Shown piece by piece: positions 54,500-63,041 of a stretch of DNA of 64,000 bases. The position numbers were made by a program, and so were the translations under genes. Under the pieces are notes generated by a model, which worked only from the letters and a program-made list of their open reading frames with translations, had not been told where the DNA came from and did no database searches. The first letter of the stretch is position 1. The number at the start of each line of letters is the position of its first letter. Source of the DNA: Anaerolineae bacterium (lineage in GTDB: Bacteria; Chloroflexota; Anaerolineae; Promineifilales; Promineifilaceae); contig JAHDWL010000002.1 of NCBI GenBank assembly GCA_023384355.1, forward strand, positions 73,857 to 137,856, given 5' to 3'.

Positions 54500-55720
54500 A
54501 TGAGACCTAAGTGGTTCGGCATTATCATCGCAGCAGTTATCGTCATTGCCGGGGCGGCTACGGTTTGGGTTTTGGTTCAGCGCGCTGATGGGGCGTCTGT
54601 GGTCGTGGCCGAAGGTGAATCGGTGAACCCCGTCACCGTTACGGCTGTTTTGCCGCCTACAATCACTCGGAAGCCCCAACCGGTCGTGATCCAGTCTACC
54701 CGTGTCGCGCCTCAGCCATCGCCGACGGCCGTTACCGTCACTGAAGCTACCCCGACCGAAAGTTTACTGCCGACTTCGACGTCTACCAAAGAGGTGGCCA
54801 CAACTGTGGCCACAGTTGTGGCTACGCCGACCGAGGAACCACAACCGTCGTCGACTTTGCCGCCCACGGACACGCCGCCGCCGCCGACACTAACACCGAC
54901 ACCGACTGTCGAGGCCGTAGGCACCGACTGGCTTCAGTACGTCAACATCTTTCGGGATCAGGCGAATCTGCCCCGGCTGTTGGAAAATCCGGTTTGGTCG
55001 CTCCAGGACCTGCAACACAGTCGCTATATGACCTATACCGGTCGGCTGGAACATGGCGAGGACTCAGCCAGTCAATATTATTCACAAGAGGGGCAGGTGG
55101 CCGCCGAAAACGGGAACATTGCCGCCGGGTGGATCGGCTCGCTGCCGTTCAAGTGGGCGATCAATTACTGGATGTCGGCTCCCTTCCACGCCATTCCCAT
55201 CATCGACCCGCAGTTGAGCGCCACAGGGTTTGCCGAGTATCGTGATGAATCCGGCGCGCAGCCGCTGACGGCCACGATGGATGTGAAGCGGGGGCTGGGT
55301 CCCTTGCCGGAAGATGTTACCTTCCCCATCATGTATCCGCGAGACGGCGGCACTACATGGGTTCTACGATATTCGTTGCCGGAGTTTCCGGAGGCGCTCA
55401 GCACTTGCGCCGGATATGTGCAGCCGACCGGCGCGCCGATCATCCTGCAGCTCGGCGACGGCCAGGAGGTGCCGAACGTCACCGCCACGTCGTTATCTCG
55501 AGACGGCGAGTATCTGGCGCATTGTCGTTTCGACGAGACGAACTTCACCCATCCAAACGATTGGCGGCAGAAATCGGCGCGGCTCATCCTGGATAATCGG
55601 GATGCGATCGTAATCATCCCCCAGCAGCCGATGTTGCCCGATTCAACCTATTCCGTGCGCATCGATGCCAACGGCCAAACCTATACGTGGAGCTTCCACA
55701 CACTCGCCGGGCCGCCGTAA
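54500..55720 (+). CDS. Membrane-anchored CAP/SCP-domain protein
   Basis: A 406-residue protein. One transmembrane helix (about 7-27) is followed by a Thr/Pro-rich linker of about 100 residues (for example PPTDTPPPPTLTPTPT) and a CAP domain (about 145-260): WLQYVNIFRDQANLPRLLENPVW, LQHSRYMTY (His) and LEHGEDSASQYYSQEGQVAAENGNIA (His/Glu). These give the CAP cavity His/Glu set. The last 140 residues are a beta-rich domain (YSLPEFPEALSTCAGYVQP..., ending YTWSFHTL). CAP proteins bind lipids or act as wall or peptide hydrolases. AAGAGG precedes the ATG. It converges with glnA, whose terminator lies between. Confidence 0.85.
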   Translation: MRPKWFGIIIAAVIVIAGAATVWVLVQRADGASVVVAEGESVNPVTVTAVLPPTITRKPQPVVIQSTRVAPQPSPTAVTVTEATPTESLLPTSTSTKEVATTVATVVATPTEEPQPSSTLPPTDTPPPPTLTPTPTVEAVGTDWLQYVNIFRDQANLPRLLENPVWSLQDLQHSRYMTYTGRLEHGEDSASQYYSQEGQVAAENGNIAAGWIGSLPFKWAINYWMSAPFHAIPIIDPQLSATGFAEYRDESGAQPLTATMDVKRGLGPLPEDVTFPIMYPRDGGTTWVLRYSLPEFPEALSTCAGYVQPTGAPIILQLGDGQEVPNVTATSLSRDGEYLAHCRFDETNFTHPNDWRQKSARLILDNRDAIVIIPQQPMLPDSTYSVRIDANGQTYTWSFHTLAGPP

Positions 55721-55721
55721 A

Positions 55722-55751
55722 CAAAACGGGGCGGGTTTGATGCCCGCCCCG
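55722..55751 (-). terminator. Terminator of glnA
   Basis: CGGGGCGGG (55727-55735) with CCCGCCCCG (55743-55751), a perfect 9-bp GC stem. On the minus strand it is followed by TTTTGTTT. The converging CAP-gene transcript would also meet it. Confidence 0.85.
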
Positions 55752-55793
55752 GGTGGTCATTGAGGTTGCCGGGAATCCTCTGCCCAACGGCAG

Positions 55794-57197
55794 TTACACG
55801 CCGTAGTAGAGCAGGAATTCATAGGGGTGTGGCCTCAGGCTTACCGGCCCGATTTCCGTCTCATACTTATAGCTGATGAAAGCGTCGAGCACGTCCTTGG
55901 TGAAGACGCCGCCCTCCAGCAGGAAGTCGTGGTCGGCCACGAGCGCGTCGAGGGCTTCGTTCAGCTTGCCGACGGTCATGGTCACCTGGTTGATATTCTC
56001 GTCGTGGAACAGGTCCATCTCGGCCGGTTCGCCGGGGTCGATCTGGTTCTTGATGCCGTCCAGACCTGCCATCAGCATGGCGGCGAAGGCCAAATACGGG
56101 TTGGCGGCCGGGTCGGGGCAGCGGAACTCGATGCGCTTGGCCTTGGGAGATTTGGAATACATGGGGATGCGCACGGCCGCCGAGCGGTTGGCGGCCGAAT
56201 AGGCGATGACCACAGGGGCTTCGTAGCCCGGTACGAGACGACGGTAGGAGTTGGTCGTCGGGGCGCAGATCGCCAGCAGAGCGTTGATATGCTTCAGGAT
56301 GCCGCCGATATACCACTTGGCCAACTGGCTCAATCCAGCGTAGCCGTTTTCGTCGTAGAACAACGGTTTGCCGTCTTTCCACAGACTCTGGTGGGTATGC
56401 ATCCCGGAACCGTTGTCGGCATAGATGGGCTTGGGCATAAAGGTGACGGTCTTGCCATGCTTCTGGGCCACGTTTTTAACGATGTACTTGTAGAGCTGCA
56501 CGTTATCGGCCATCTTCAGCATCGAGTCGAACCGCATGTCGATCTCGCACTGACCGGCTGTTCCCACCTCGTGATGGTGTAGTTCTATGTTCACGCCGGA
56601 TTTGATCAGGGTGCGCACCATCTCCGTGCGCAGGTCCTGGAGCGTATCGACCGGCGCAACGGGAAAATAACCGCGCTTGTGGGGGACAGAATGGCCGAAG
56701 CCGAAGATGCCGGTATTCCAGGGACCTTCAACGCTGTCTACCTGGTAGGCTGATGAGTATTCGCCGGCCGAGTACATCACCTTGTCGAACACGAAGAACT
56801 CCGCTTCCGGCCCGAAATAGGCTGTGTCGGCAATGCCCGTGCCTTTCAGATACTCCACCGACTTGCGGGCCACATAGCGCGGGTCGCGCGAATAAGGCTC
56901 GCGGCTGATGGGGTTGTAAACATCCCCCACGAGACTTAGCGTGGGCGCGGCGCAGATCGGGTCGACGATGGCCGTCGAAGGATCGCAAATGAGGATCATG
57001 TCGCTCGCTTCGATGCTCTGAAAGCCGCGGATGGATGAGCCGTCGAAGCCCAGTCCTTCCTCGAAGGCTGATTCGACGCTGAATTCTTCAATCGGCATTG
57101 AAAAATGCTGCCACTGACCGAACAGATCGGTGAACTTGTAATCGACAACCTCGATCTTGTTTTCCTTGATCAACTTGATGACATCCGCTGGTTTCAT
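55794..57197 (-). CDS. glnA: Glutamine synthetase, type I
   Basis: A 467-residue GSI making glutamine from glutamate, ammonia and ATP. Beta-grasp LFGQWQHFSMP with EEGLGFDGSSIRGFQ, the metal/glutamate motifs GPEAEFFVFD, HHHEVGTAGQCEIDMRF, KTVTFMPKPIYADNGSGMHTHQS and the ATP site PGYEAPVVIAYSAANRSAAVRIP are intact. The adenylylation segment usually written NLYDLPPEE is EMDLFHDENINQ here: the target Tyr is absent, so control by GlnE is not expected. AGAAGG lies 4 nt before the ATG. Its leader has an intrinsic terminator and tandem elements. Confidence 0.97.
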   Translation of the reverse strand: MKPADVIKLIKENKIEVVDYKFTDLFGQWQHFSMPIEEFSVESAFEEGLGFDGSSIRGFQSIEASDMILICDPSTAIVDPICAAPTLSLVGDVYNPISREPYSRDPRYVARKSVEYLKGTGIADTAYFGPEAEFFVFDKVMYSAGEYSSAYQVDSVEGPWNTGIFGFGHSVPHKRGYFPVAPVDTLQDLRTEMVRTLIKSGVNIELHHHEVGTAGQCEIDMRFDSMLKMADNVQLYKYIVKNVAQKHGKTVTFMPKPIYADNGSGMHTHQSLWKDGKPLFYDENGYAGLSQLAKWYIGGILKHINALLAICAPTTNSYRRLVPGYEAPVVIAYSAANRSAAVRIPMYSKSPKAKRIEFRCPDPAANPYLAFAAMLMAGLDGIKNQIDPGEPAEMDLFHDENINQVTMTVGKLNEALDALVADHDFLLEGGVFTKDVLDAFISYKYETEIGPVSLRPHPYEFLLYYGV

Positions 57198-57220
57198 GAT
57201 CCTTCTCCAATTCGTTTAGA

Positions 57221-57267
57221 AAATAAAAAACGCCTCTTCAAACCGTCGGGGACGGAATGAGAGGCGT
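57221..57267 (-). terminator. Intrinsic terminator inside glnA leader
   Basis: Minus-strand ACGCCTCT (57267-57260) with AGAGGCGT (57237-57230), inner stem CCGTC/GACGG, followed by TTTTTTATTT. It lies 24 nt before the glnA start in the same orientation. It could also stop read-through from the acetyltransferase gene upstream. Confidence 0.82.
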
Positions 57268-57270
57268 CAT

Positions 57271-57311
57271 GGCCCTAACCAAATATTCTGTTTGGCCCAT
57301 CAAACATTCTG
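57271..57311 (-). repeat. Tandem direct repeats in glnA leader
   Basis: On the plus strand GGCCCTAACCAAATATTCTG (57271-57290) and GGCCCATCAAACATTCTG (57294-57311) share GGCCC at one end and AAA-pyrimidine-ATTCTG at the other, three bases apart. Confidence 0.6.
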
Positions 57312-57323
57312 ATGAGCACGTTA

Positions 57324-57351
57324 ATGATACCCGAATGACGCCGCGTGTCAA
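57324..57351 (-). promoter_or_regulatory. Promoter of glnA
   Basis: Minus-strand TTGACA (57351-57346), 16-bp spacer, TATCAT (57329-57324). Confidence 0.75.
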
Positions 57352-57445
57352 TTCACAATTATGAACAAATGAGCCCCAGGTTGTGCTGTAGCAAGTGCAT
57401 GAACCCGGGAGATATCCCGCGCGATGGTTGTGGAGCGACAGTTGT

Positions 57446-58012
57446 CTACAACAGCAGGCCCATCACCAGGTCGTCCAGATATTCTCCGTCCCGAATGACG
57501 GCTCGCCTGCGTCGTCCCTCGGTGACGAAGCCACATTTCTCATATAGATGTATCGCTCGTTCATTGCGCGCGAAAACGTGCAACTCGATTCGCCTGATGA
57601 TGCCGCCGTCCCGCGCCCAATGGATAGCTCGTTCCATTAACTGCCGGCCGATACCCTGGTCGCGCCAATCCTCCGCCACAGTGATCCCCAGCGTGGCCAT
57701 GTGCCGGACGTTGCGCCGCCGGCCGCCCTCCAGCGTCAATTGACCGATGATGCGGCCGTCGCTTTCCGCAACAAGAAAGAGGCTGTTCTCCGCGCGTCCC
57801 ATATCGCGGATGATCCGCGATTCGGATTCAACCGTCGGCGAGAACTCATCCACCTCGGTGATCAGGTTTATCCCCGGCTCGGCGAAAATATGCCGGAAGT
57901 AGGTTATGATCGCCGCCGCGTCTTCCGGCTGCGCCTCGCGGATGATATAAGATGGTTTGTCGCTCTGGATGGGTGTCAATCTTGTTCTGTCCGGCTGCAA
58001 TGATGTCGCCAC
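57446..58012 (-). CDS. GNAT acetyltransferase
   Basis: A 188-residue N-acetyltransferase. The CoA-binding motif is ATLGITVAEDWRDQGIGRQLMERAI (RDQGIG matches Q/RxxGxG/A), with LHVFARNERAIHLYEKCGFVTEGRRRRAVIRDGEYLDDLVM as motif B and C-terminal strands. This resembles RimI/PhnO-type or spermidine-type GNATs; the substrate is unknown. It starts 12 bp after the MttB-like gene on the same strand and is the last gene of the LLM-elp3-mttB-GNAT run. Confidence 0.9.
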   Translation of the reverse strand: MATSLQPDRTRLTPIQSDKPSYIIREAQPEDAAAIITYFRHIFAEPGINLITEVDEFSPTVESESRIIRDMGRAENSLFLVAESDGRIIGQLTLEGGRRRNVRHMATLGITVAEDWRDQGIGRQLMERAIHWARDGGIIRRIELHVFARNERAIHLYEKCGFVTEGRRRRAVIRDGEYLDDLVMGLLL

Positions 58013-58023
58013 AATGATACTCG

Positions 58024-59487
58024 CTACGCCACAGTTTGGATAAACGCTTTTCCCCTGGCCAGCAATTCTTCATGATCGTCCGGGGCGGGGGCGGTGCGCA
58101 GCAACTCAGCCGTTTGCTCGCGCAGGATTTTTTCGGCCGCGGGTTGTCCTTCCTGTTGCCACGCTTCCATGCTCCAGTGCGGGTAGAGAGGGCTGGTGTA
58201 GTAGCCGTCCTTGTAGCGCTCGAGGGTGGAAGGGACGGTCAGAAAATGGCCGCCCGGCCTGACCTCGTCGATCTCATCCAGGACGGCGTGGGCATTGTCC
58301 AACTGGAATCCGGCGGCGAACCGACGCGCCTGGTCGATGATCTCGTGGACGTGGACGATGGTCAGGGGGGATATGGCTTTCGAGCCGAGCGTGTCACCTA
58401 TGAACGGGGCCAGCCCGCCCTTGACCATGCTGTAGGTCAGCGTGTTGAGCCAGTAGGTGTCGGCGGCGAGGAGATCCATCCCCCAGCCGGTGCCGCTGCC
58501 CGACGTTCCTGTATGCGGCAGACCGTAATGGGCCATCATCTCGGCGCAGGCGATGTTGATGAGAAGGCTCTGTGGGTCATAGAAGTTGGTCATGGTCTTC
58601 ATGTCGAAGTAGACCGGGAGCATCCCCAAACTGATTGGCGCGCCGGGGCGGATGAGCTGGCTGATGGTCAGACCGGCCAGCAGCTCGGCCAGCAGCAATG
58701 CCAGTGTGCCGGCCGGCGTCATTGGCGTCGATGCTCCGGCCATGCTGTAGTTGGAATAGATGACCGGCAGCCCGCGCTCGACGGCAGCTTTTAGCTTGTC
58801 GGCCGTGCCTTCGTTGACCACCAGCGGCGACACGGGGTTGAAATAGGGGATGACAAACGGCTTGTCGGCCAGATCGCCGTGGAGCATTTCGAACATGTCG
58901 AGCACGGCCGGGAATTTGTACTCGTCGGAGACGAGCAGCACCAGCGCTTTGGTGGTGTTGGCAATCATCTCCAGGCTGGCGTAGAGATCGGTCAGTTCGA
59001 CGGGCACATCCTGGACGATGCCGACGGTCGAGATGGCGTCGTAATGCGGCAACCGGCTGCCCAGCCGAACCATATCCTGCATGTGGCGGCAGGTGAAGGG
59101 CGTGGGATCATCCGTCAGCGGGTCCTGGTAAAACAGCGCGGTGACGCCGATGCCGAAACGCAGGCTGTCATCGCCCAGCTTGAAAAGATGGTTGCCCCTG
59201 CGATCGAATATGTCGATGGTCTTTGGCGCGGTGTGGATAGCCTCCTCGACTACAGCAGACGGCAGACGCAACACGCCGTCGGTGGCTGTTGTGCCGAGCT
59301 TTCCCTCAAGGAATCGCAGCACGCCGGGCGAGTCGATCCGTATCCCCGTATGTTTGAGGATGGTCAAGGCATAGTGATGAACCTGACTCTTCTGTTCTTC
59401 GGAAAGAAGAGTTAGCCTCGGCAGAACGTTATTCAACTCTGCGGACACGGGACGGCGGCCGCGGTCGCCGGATCGTCTTCGATGCAT
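58024..59487 (-). CDS. MttB-superfamily (trimethylamine methyltransferase-like) protein
   Basis: A 487-residue TIM-barrel protein of the MttB superfamily, which moves methyl groups from quaternary or tertiary amines to a corrinoid protein. Matching stretches are ILKHTGIRIDSPGVLRFLE, RLPSAVVEEAIHTAPKTIDIFDRRG, GIGVTALFYQDPLTDDPTPFTCRHMQDMVRL and TGTSGSGTGWGMDLLAADTYWLNT. The frame has no internal TAG, so it is a non-pyrrolysine member, probably for a substrate other than trimethylamine. The ATG at 59487 is 7 nt after GAGG. No corrinoid protein, RamA activator or MtbA-like gene is present in the window. Confidence 0.88.
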   Translation of the reverse strand: MHRRRSGDRGRRPVSAELNNVLPRLTLLSEEQKSQVHHYALTILKHTGIRIDSPGVLRFLEGKLGTTATDGVLRLPSAVVEEAIHTAPKTIDIFDRRGNHLFKLGDDSLRFGIGVTALFYQDPLTDDPTPFTCRHMQDMVRLGSRLPHYDAISTVGIVQDVPVELTDLYASLEMIANTTKALVLLVSDEYKFPAVLDMFEMLHGDLADKPFVIPYFNPVSPLVVNEGTADKLKAAVERGLPVIYSNYSMAGASTPMTPAGTLALLLAELLAGLTISQLIRPGAPISLGMLPVYFDMKTMTNFYDPQSLLINIACAEMMAHYGLPHTGTSGSGTGWGMDLLAADTYWLNTLTYSMVKGGLAPFIGDTLGSKAISPLTIVHVHEIIDQARRFAAGFQLDNAHAVLDEIDEVRPGGHFLTVPSTLERYKDGYYTSPLYPHWSMEAWQQEGQPAAEKILREQTAELLRTAPAPDDHEELLARGKAFIQTVA

Positions 59488-59569
59488 AGCGAGCCTCAAA
59501 TTATTTGATGGAGATGGTGGATGGTATCGGAAAAGAGAGAGGGCTGCCAAGCAAAACGCCGGGTGTGGA

Positions 59570-61210
59570 TCAAAGCAAGGTTCTGGCCATATACAGACCG
59601 TCCAGCGTGAACCCCTGCCGGGCGTAATATTCGCGGGTGCCGATGGCGCTAATCACGGCTATCCGACTGTAACCGGCGGCGCGGGCGATATCGGCCGCCC
59701 GCTCGATGAGCTTCACGCCCAACCCGATGTGCTGTGCCTCGCCGCGGCTATCATCGCCCAGGTTCAGCGCCGGACCGTAAACATGGACTTCGCGGATCAT
59801 GGCATGACCGGCCAACTCCGGCAGCGGATGCGCGAGCGCCGGATCGGGCAGGGACAAGCGCAGGAAGCCGGCCACACGGCCGCCGGTCGGGGCGTCGCCG
59901 GCAGTCTCGAAGCTGAGGAAGTGCTCGGTGGTGGCATCGGTCTCATAAACCCGATCGCGCAGTTCCAACTCGTCGAGCTGCACCGGGTCGCGGCGGATCT
60001 CCCGGCAGCGAATGCACTGGCATGGTGTGCCTTGTTCGCGTAGCCGTTGCTGGGCGATCTGACGCAGGTTGGCTTTCTTGTTGCCGGCCACGATGTTGGT
60101 CGTCGGGATATCGCGCACGACCCGGTTTAGGCGGACATAGGGTGGCACCTGGGCTTTGCAGGCAGCCAGTACCTCGACCACTTCCTCTTCGGTGTAGGGG
60201 ACATAATCGCCGCGCAGCCAGTAGTCGTAAAGCTCAGCGTTGGGCACCAGCATGCATGGGTAGATCTTCAACTCGTCGGGACGGATGGCCGGGTCGGACC
60301 ACAGGCGGCCGAAGTCGGCAATGTCTCCCTCGACCGTCGCGCCGTACAGGTTGGCCATCCAGTGGCCGTGGATTTTGAATCCCGCCAGCCGCAGCAAGCG
60401 GAAGGCGTCGCGAGTGCTCTGCACGTCGTGGCCGCGCTGGTTCAGCGCCAGCACGCGCTCATCAAGGGACTGGATACCGACCTGCACCTTGGTGACGCCC
60501 AGATAGCGAAACCAGCGCAGTTCGTCCACGTCAACATGATCCTGGCGCGTCTCGACGACAAGCCCGACATTGCGACGAATCCCGACCGCGTTGGCCGCCT
60601 GGGCCTCCGGCAGTGTGGCCGCCTCGAAGCCGTTGAGGGCGTCGAAACAGCGCTTGACGAACCATTCCTGATAGTCGCGCCGGTAGCTCGACCACGTGCC
60701 GCCCAGTATGAGCAACTCGATCTTTTCCGTCGGGTGACCGATCTTTTCCAGCGCGTGCAGGCGCGAGGCGGTCTGGGCATAGGGATCGAACCCGTGACGT
60801 TCCGCCCGTTGCGCGCCCGGCTCGTCGTGGAGATAGCTCTTGGGCATCCGGACGTCGGTCGGGCAGAAGATGCACTTGCCGGGACAGGGGTATGGCTTGG
60901 TCAGGACAGTGACCACCGACACGCCCGATTGGGTCCGCATGGGTTTCATCTGCAGATGGGCGCGCGTGTCGGGGTCGAAGGTCATGTAGCCTGCGATGCA
61001 AAGCTGTTCGTAGGCGGTAAGAACCTGCGCCTTGGAAAGCCACGGCAGCCCGCGGCGGGCGAAATCCTGAATGGTGCGGTTGTAGCGCTTGCCGGTGAGG
61101 GGTTCCTGACGCGTGAGAGCGGCGATTAACTCGATTAGAAGCGCTTCGCGGCCGGCAATATCGATCGGCTCGTTGCGCGCCTGCCAGGCAATCTCCCGCT
61201 CAAGGTTCAT
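59570..61210 (-). CDS. Elp3-family tRNA U34 carboxymethyltransferase-like enzyme
   Basis: A 546-residue fusion of radical-SAM and GNAT domains, as in Elp3. The radical-SAM motif is CPGKCIFC (about 111-118), followed by SYLHDEPGAQRAERHGFDPYAQTASRL, typical of Elp3; LLILGGTWSSYRRDYQEWFV and VGIQSLDERVLALNQRGHDV belong to the barrel. A cysteine-rich CQCIRCREI element (about 398-406) precedes the GNAT, which has the acetyl-CoA loop QHIGLGVKLIERAADIA and EYYARQGFTLDG. Elp3 forms cm5U-type modifications at U34. Bacterial members act without the other Elongator subunits. It begins 5 bp after the LLM gene. Confidence 0.93.
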   Translation of the reverse strand: MNLEREIAWQARNEPIDIAGREALLIELIAALTRQEPLTGKRYNRTIQDFARRGLPWLSKAQVLTAYEQLCIAGYMTFDPDTRAHLQMKPMRTQSGVSVVTVLTKPYPCPGKCIFCPTDVRMPKSYLHDEPGAQRAERHGFDPYAQTASRLHALEKIGHPTEKIELLILGGTWSSYRRDYQEWFVKRCFDALNGFEAATLPEAQAANAVGIRRNVGLVVETRQDHVDVDELRWFRYLGVTKVQVGIQSLDERVLALNQRGHDVQSTRDAFRLLRLAGFKIHGHWMANLYGATVEGDIADFGRLWSDPAIRPDELKIYPCMLVPNAELYDYWLRGDYVPYTEEEVVEVLAACKAQVPPYVRLNRVVRDIPTTNIVAGNKKANLRQIAQQRLREQGTPCQCIRCREIRRDPVQLDELELRDRVYETDATTEHFLSFETAGDAPTGGRVAGFLRLSLPDPALAHPLPELAGHAMIREVHVYGPALNLGDDSRGEAQHIGLGVKLIERAADIARAAGYSRIAVISAIGTREYYARQGFTLDGLYMARTLL

Positions 61211-61215
61211 CAGTG

Positions 61216-62250
61216 TCAGGCGATCTCCGCCGCCAGCTCGACCATGGTGCGCAGCGTTTCTACGTCAAACACGGTCAGGTTGAGTGTCGTTGCCGGGCTG
61301 TCGCGCCAGATTGTGAGTCGTTCGCGGACGCGCTCGCGCGGCCCGACGAGAGCCACGGCGTCGATCAGTTCGGCCGGCACGCGAGCCATCGCCGCGCCCT
61401 TGTCGCCGGACAGGTACAGGTTCTGTATCTCGGTCGCCGCGGCCTCGAATCCATAACGCGCGGCCAGGTCATAGTAGAAGTTCTTGCCGCGCGCGCCCAT
61501 GCCGCCGATGTAGAGGGCCAGCATCGGTCGCAACATGTTGTAGCAGATGTCGAGATTGTCGTTGATGACCACGGACACCGTCGGCGCGATGTCGAAGCTG
61601 TCCAGCGTCTTGCCAGCGCGGGCAAGACCAGCGTCGACGTGGGCTTTAAATACGTCGTTGTAGCGTTCCGGCGCGAAGAAGATTGGCAGCCAGCCGTCGG
61701 CAATCTCGGCCGCCAGCTCGACGTTTTTGGGGCCGATGGCTGCCAGGTAGACAGGTATGTCCGGAGTGGCCACCAGCGTGCTCTTCAGCGGCTTGCCCAG
61801 GCCGGTGGCGTCATCGCCGCGATAGGGGATCTGATAGTGCCGCCCTTCGTGGGTCAGGGGAGCTTCGCGGCGGAAAATGGCGCGCACGATTTCGACATAC
61901 TCGCGCGTTCGAGCCAGCGGCTGGGCATAGCTGACGCCGTGCCACCCTTCCACGACCTGCGGCCCGGACATTCCCAGCCCCATCAGGAAACGGCCGCCCG
62001 ATAGCTGGTTGAGCGTCATGGCCGTCATGGCCGCGTTGGCCGGGGTGCGGCCGGGCATTTGCATGATGGCCGTGCCCAGCTTGATGCGCTCGGTCAGCGC
62101 GCCCAGCCAGGTCAGCGGGGTGACGGCGTCGGAGCCGTAGGCCTCGGCCGTCCAGACGGCGTAGACACCCAGCCGGTCGGCTTCGCGCACCAGTTCAATC
62201 GGCAGTTCAAGTTTCCCGGCGGCGTAGCCGAGCATGAGACCAAGACGCAT
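61216..62250 (-). CDS. LLM-class flavin (probably F420-dependent) oxidoreductase
   Basis: A 344-residue luciferase-like TIM-barrel protein. [95 protein letters not shown] contains the standard N-terminal and cofactor segments; [25 protein letters not shown] is also diagnostic. The start at 62250 fits GAGAGGATTACC upstream; an earlier ATG gives 43 unlikely extra residues. F420 rather than FMN is suggested by the family look, and would fit Chloroflexota, but no F420 biosynthesis gene is present here. Substrate unknown. Confidence 0.9.
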   Translation of the reverse strand: MRLGLMLGYAAGKLELPIELVREADRLGVYAVWTAEAYGSDAVTPLTWLGALTERIKLGTAIMQMPGRTPANAAMTAMTLNQLSGGRFLMGLGMSGPQVVEGWHGVSYAQPLARTREYVEIVRAIFRREAPLTHEGRHYQIPYRGDDATGLGKPLKSTLVATPDIPVYLAAIGPKNVELAAEIADGWLPIFFAPERYNDVFKAHVDAGLARAGKTLDSFDIAPTVSVVINDNLDICYNMLRPMLALYIGGMGARGKNFYYDLAARYGFEAAATEIQNLYLSGDKGAAMARVPAELIDAVALVGPRERVRERLTIWRDSPATTLNLTVFDVETLRTMVELAAEIA

Positions 62251-62266
62251 GGTAATCCTCTCCGAT

Positions 62267-62677
62267 TTATATCTGTTTTTTGAAGGGAAGGGTTTCCATT
62301 TGAACGATCCCCGACAACGCAGCGATTTCCGGGTCTTTATGAACCAGGACAGCTTTATTTCTGATGGCCATTGCCGCAATCAAGGCGTCGGCCAGAGATA
62401 CATGGTAAGTCGCTTTCAGGCGTCCAGCCGTTAGCAATGAGGGTTCGTCCAGACTCCAAAGTATCGTCGCCGGCAACTGTTTAAGCAAGGCATAGCGTTT
62501 ATCAGCAACGTCTTCGGGTTGTTCCTGTAAGGTTATATAGTAGGTTTCCAGAAGCGCAAGGAACGGTAAAAAGACTTCTTCATTCCGCAGGAGCGTCTCG
62601 ACACGCTGTGCGCCTTCTTCATCTTCCAGAAACACCATGACGGCTGATGTATCGAGCAAGTAGGAAGTCTTACTCAC
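62267..62677 (-). CDS. vapC: PIN-domain ribonuclease toxin (VapC-like)
   Basis: A 136-residue PIN domain. The acidic metal site is seen in [19 protein letters not shown] (Asp), [12 protein letters not shown] (Glu), [13 protein letters not shown] (Asp) and [13 protein letters not shown] (Asp). VapC toxins are ribonucleases, often cutting tRNA or rRNA. Its start overlaps the antitoxin end by 8 bp, the usual toxin-after-antitoxin order. It is downstream of vapB on the minus strand. Confidence 0.92.
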   Translation of the reverse strand: MSKTSYLLDTSAVMVFLEDEEGAQRVETLLRNEEVFLPFLALLETYYITLQEQPEDVADKRYALLKQLPATILWSLDEPSLLTAGRLKATYHVSLADALIAAMAIRNKAVLVHKDPEIAALSGIVQMETLPFKKQI

Positions 62678-62897
62678 CCAGACTGTCCTCCTGTCGAGAG
62701 ATGAACAATCTTTCAGTCAATCGCTCACCTTTCGCGGAGCCTCGCAACGCCTTTATTGGATCTGCCGGGATAGGAATAATCTTGATAACTTGTCCGTCAT
62801 CGATCCATTCCAGAAAATCTCCCCCCTGAATGTTATAACGCTCGCGGATGAATGCCGGGACCGCCGTCTGTGCTCGTTTTGTGACTGTTGTTCTCAA
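62670..62897 (-). CDS. vapB: AbrB-family antitoxin (VapB-like)
   Basis: A 75-residue protein with an AbrB/MazE swapped-hairpin start: RTTVTKRAQTAVPAFIRERYNIQGGDFLEWIDDGQVIKIIPIP, followed by a charged toxin-binding tail ending SRQEDSLGE. The start is placed at a TTG (62897-62895), because GAGGTG ends six bases upstream, an ideal ribosome binding site; a GTG three codons earlier lies inside that site. The TTG start, together with operator palindromes, predicts tight low-level expression. It neutralises the PIN toxin and probably represses the promoter at 62917-62945. Confidence 0.9.
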   Translation of the reverse strand: MRTTVTKRAQTAVPAFIRERYNIQGGDFLEWIDDGQVIKIIPIPADPIKALRGSAKGERLTERLFISRQEDSLGE

Positions 62898-62911
62898 CTT
62901 GTTCACCTCGT

Positions 62912-62927
62912 ACTTGATTTTACAAGT
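62912..62927. repeat. vapB operator palindrome 1
   Basis: ACTTG and CAAGT arms enclose ATTTTA, which is the -10 box of the promoter. Confidence 0.65.
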
Positions 62928-62945
62928 CAAAATAATGAATTGCAA
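62917..62945 (-). promoter_or_regulatory. Promoter of vapBC
   Basis: Minus-strand TTGCAA (62945-62940), 17-bp spacer, TAAAAT (62922-62917). The leader would be about 13 nt. Confidence 0.75.
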
Positions 62946-62967
62946 GTCGAACGAATTAAACGACTTG
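62943..62967. repeat. vapB operator palindrome 2
   Basis: CAAGTCG and CGACTTG arms, 11 bp apart, overlap the -35 box and share the ACTTG/CAAGT core with palindrome 1. Confidence 0.6.
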
Positions 62968-63041
62968 TGGATTGTCCGTCGCTGTGTTACAGATACTGTC
63001 CACATGGTGCGATGTCATCGCCGCATCAGGCCGAGGTGGGG

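Larger units (their letters stand above)
57198..57317 (-). promoter_or_regulatory. glnA leader: tandem elements and internal terminator
   Basis: About 120 nt from the predicted start near 57317 to the ATG. Two direct repeats come first (57311-57294 and 57290-57271), then a terminator-like hairpin (57267-57230) with T6ATTTT after it, then the ribosome binding site. The first repeat also forms CATCA/TGATG and the second CCAAA/TTTGG hairpins. This order (promoter, elements, terminator, gene) is that of an attenuator or riboswitch; I do not recognise a known glutamine-responsive RNA. Confidence 0.6.
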
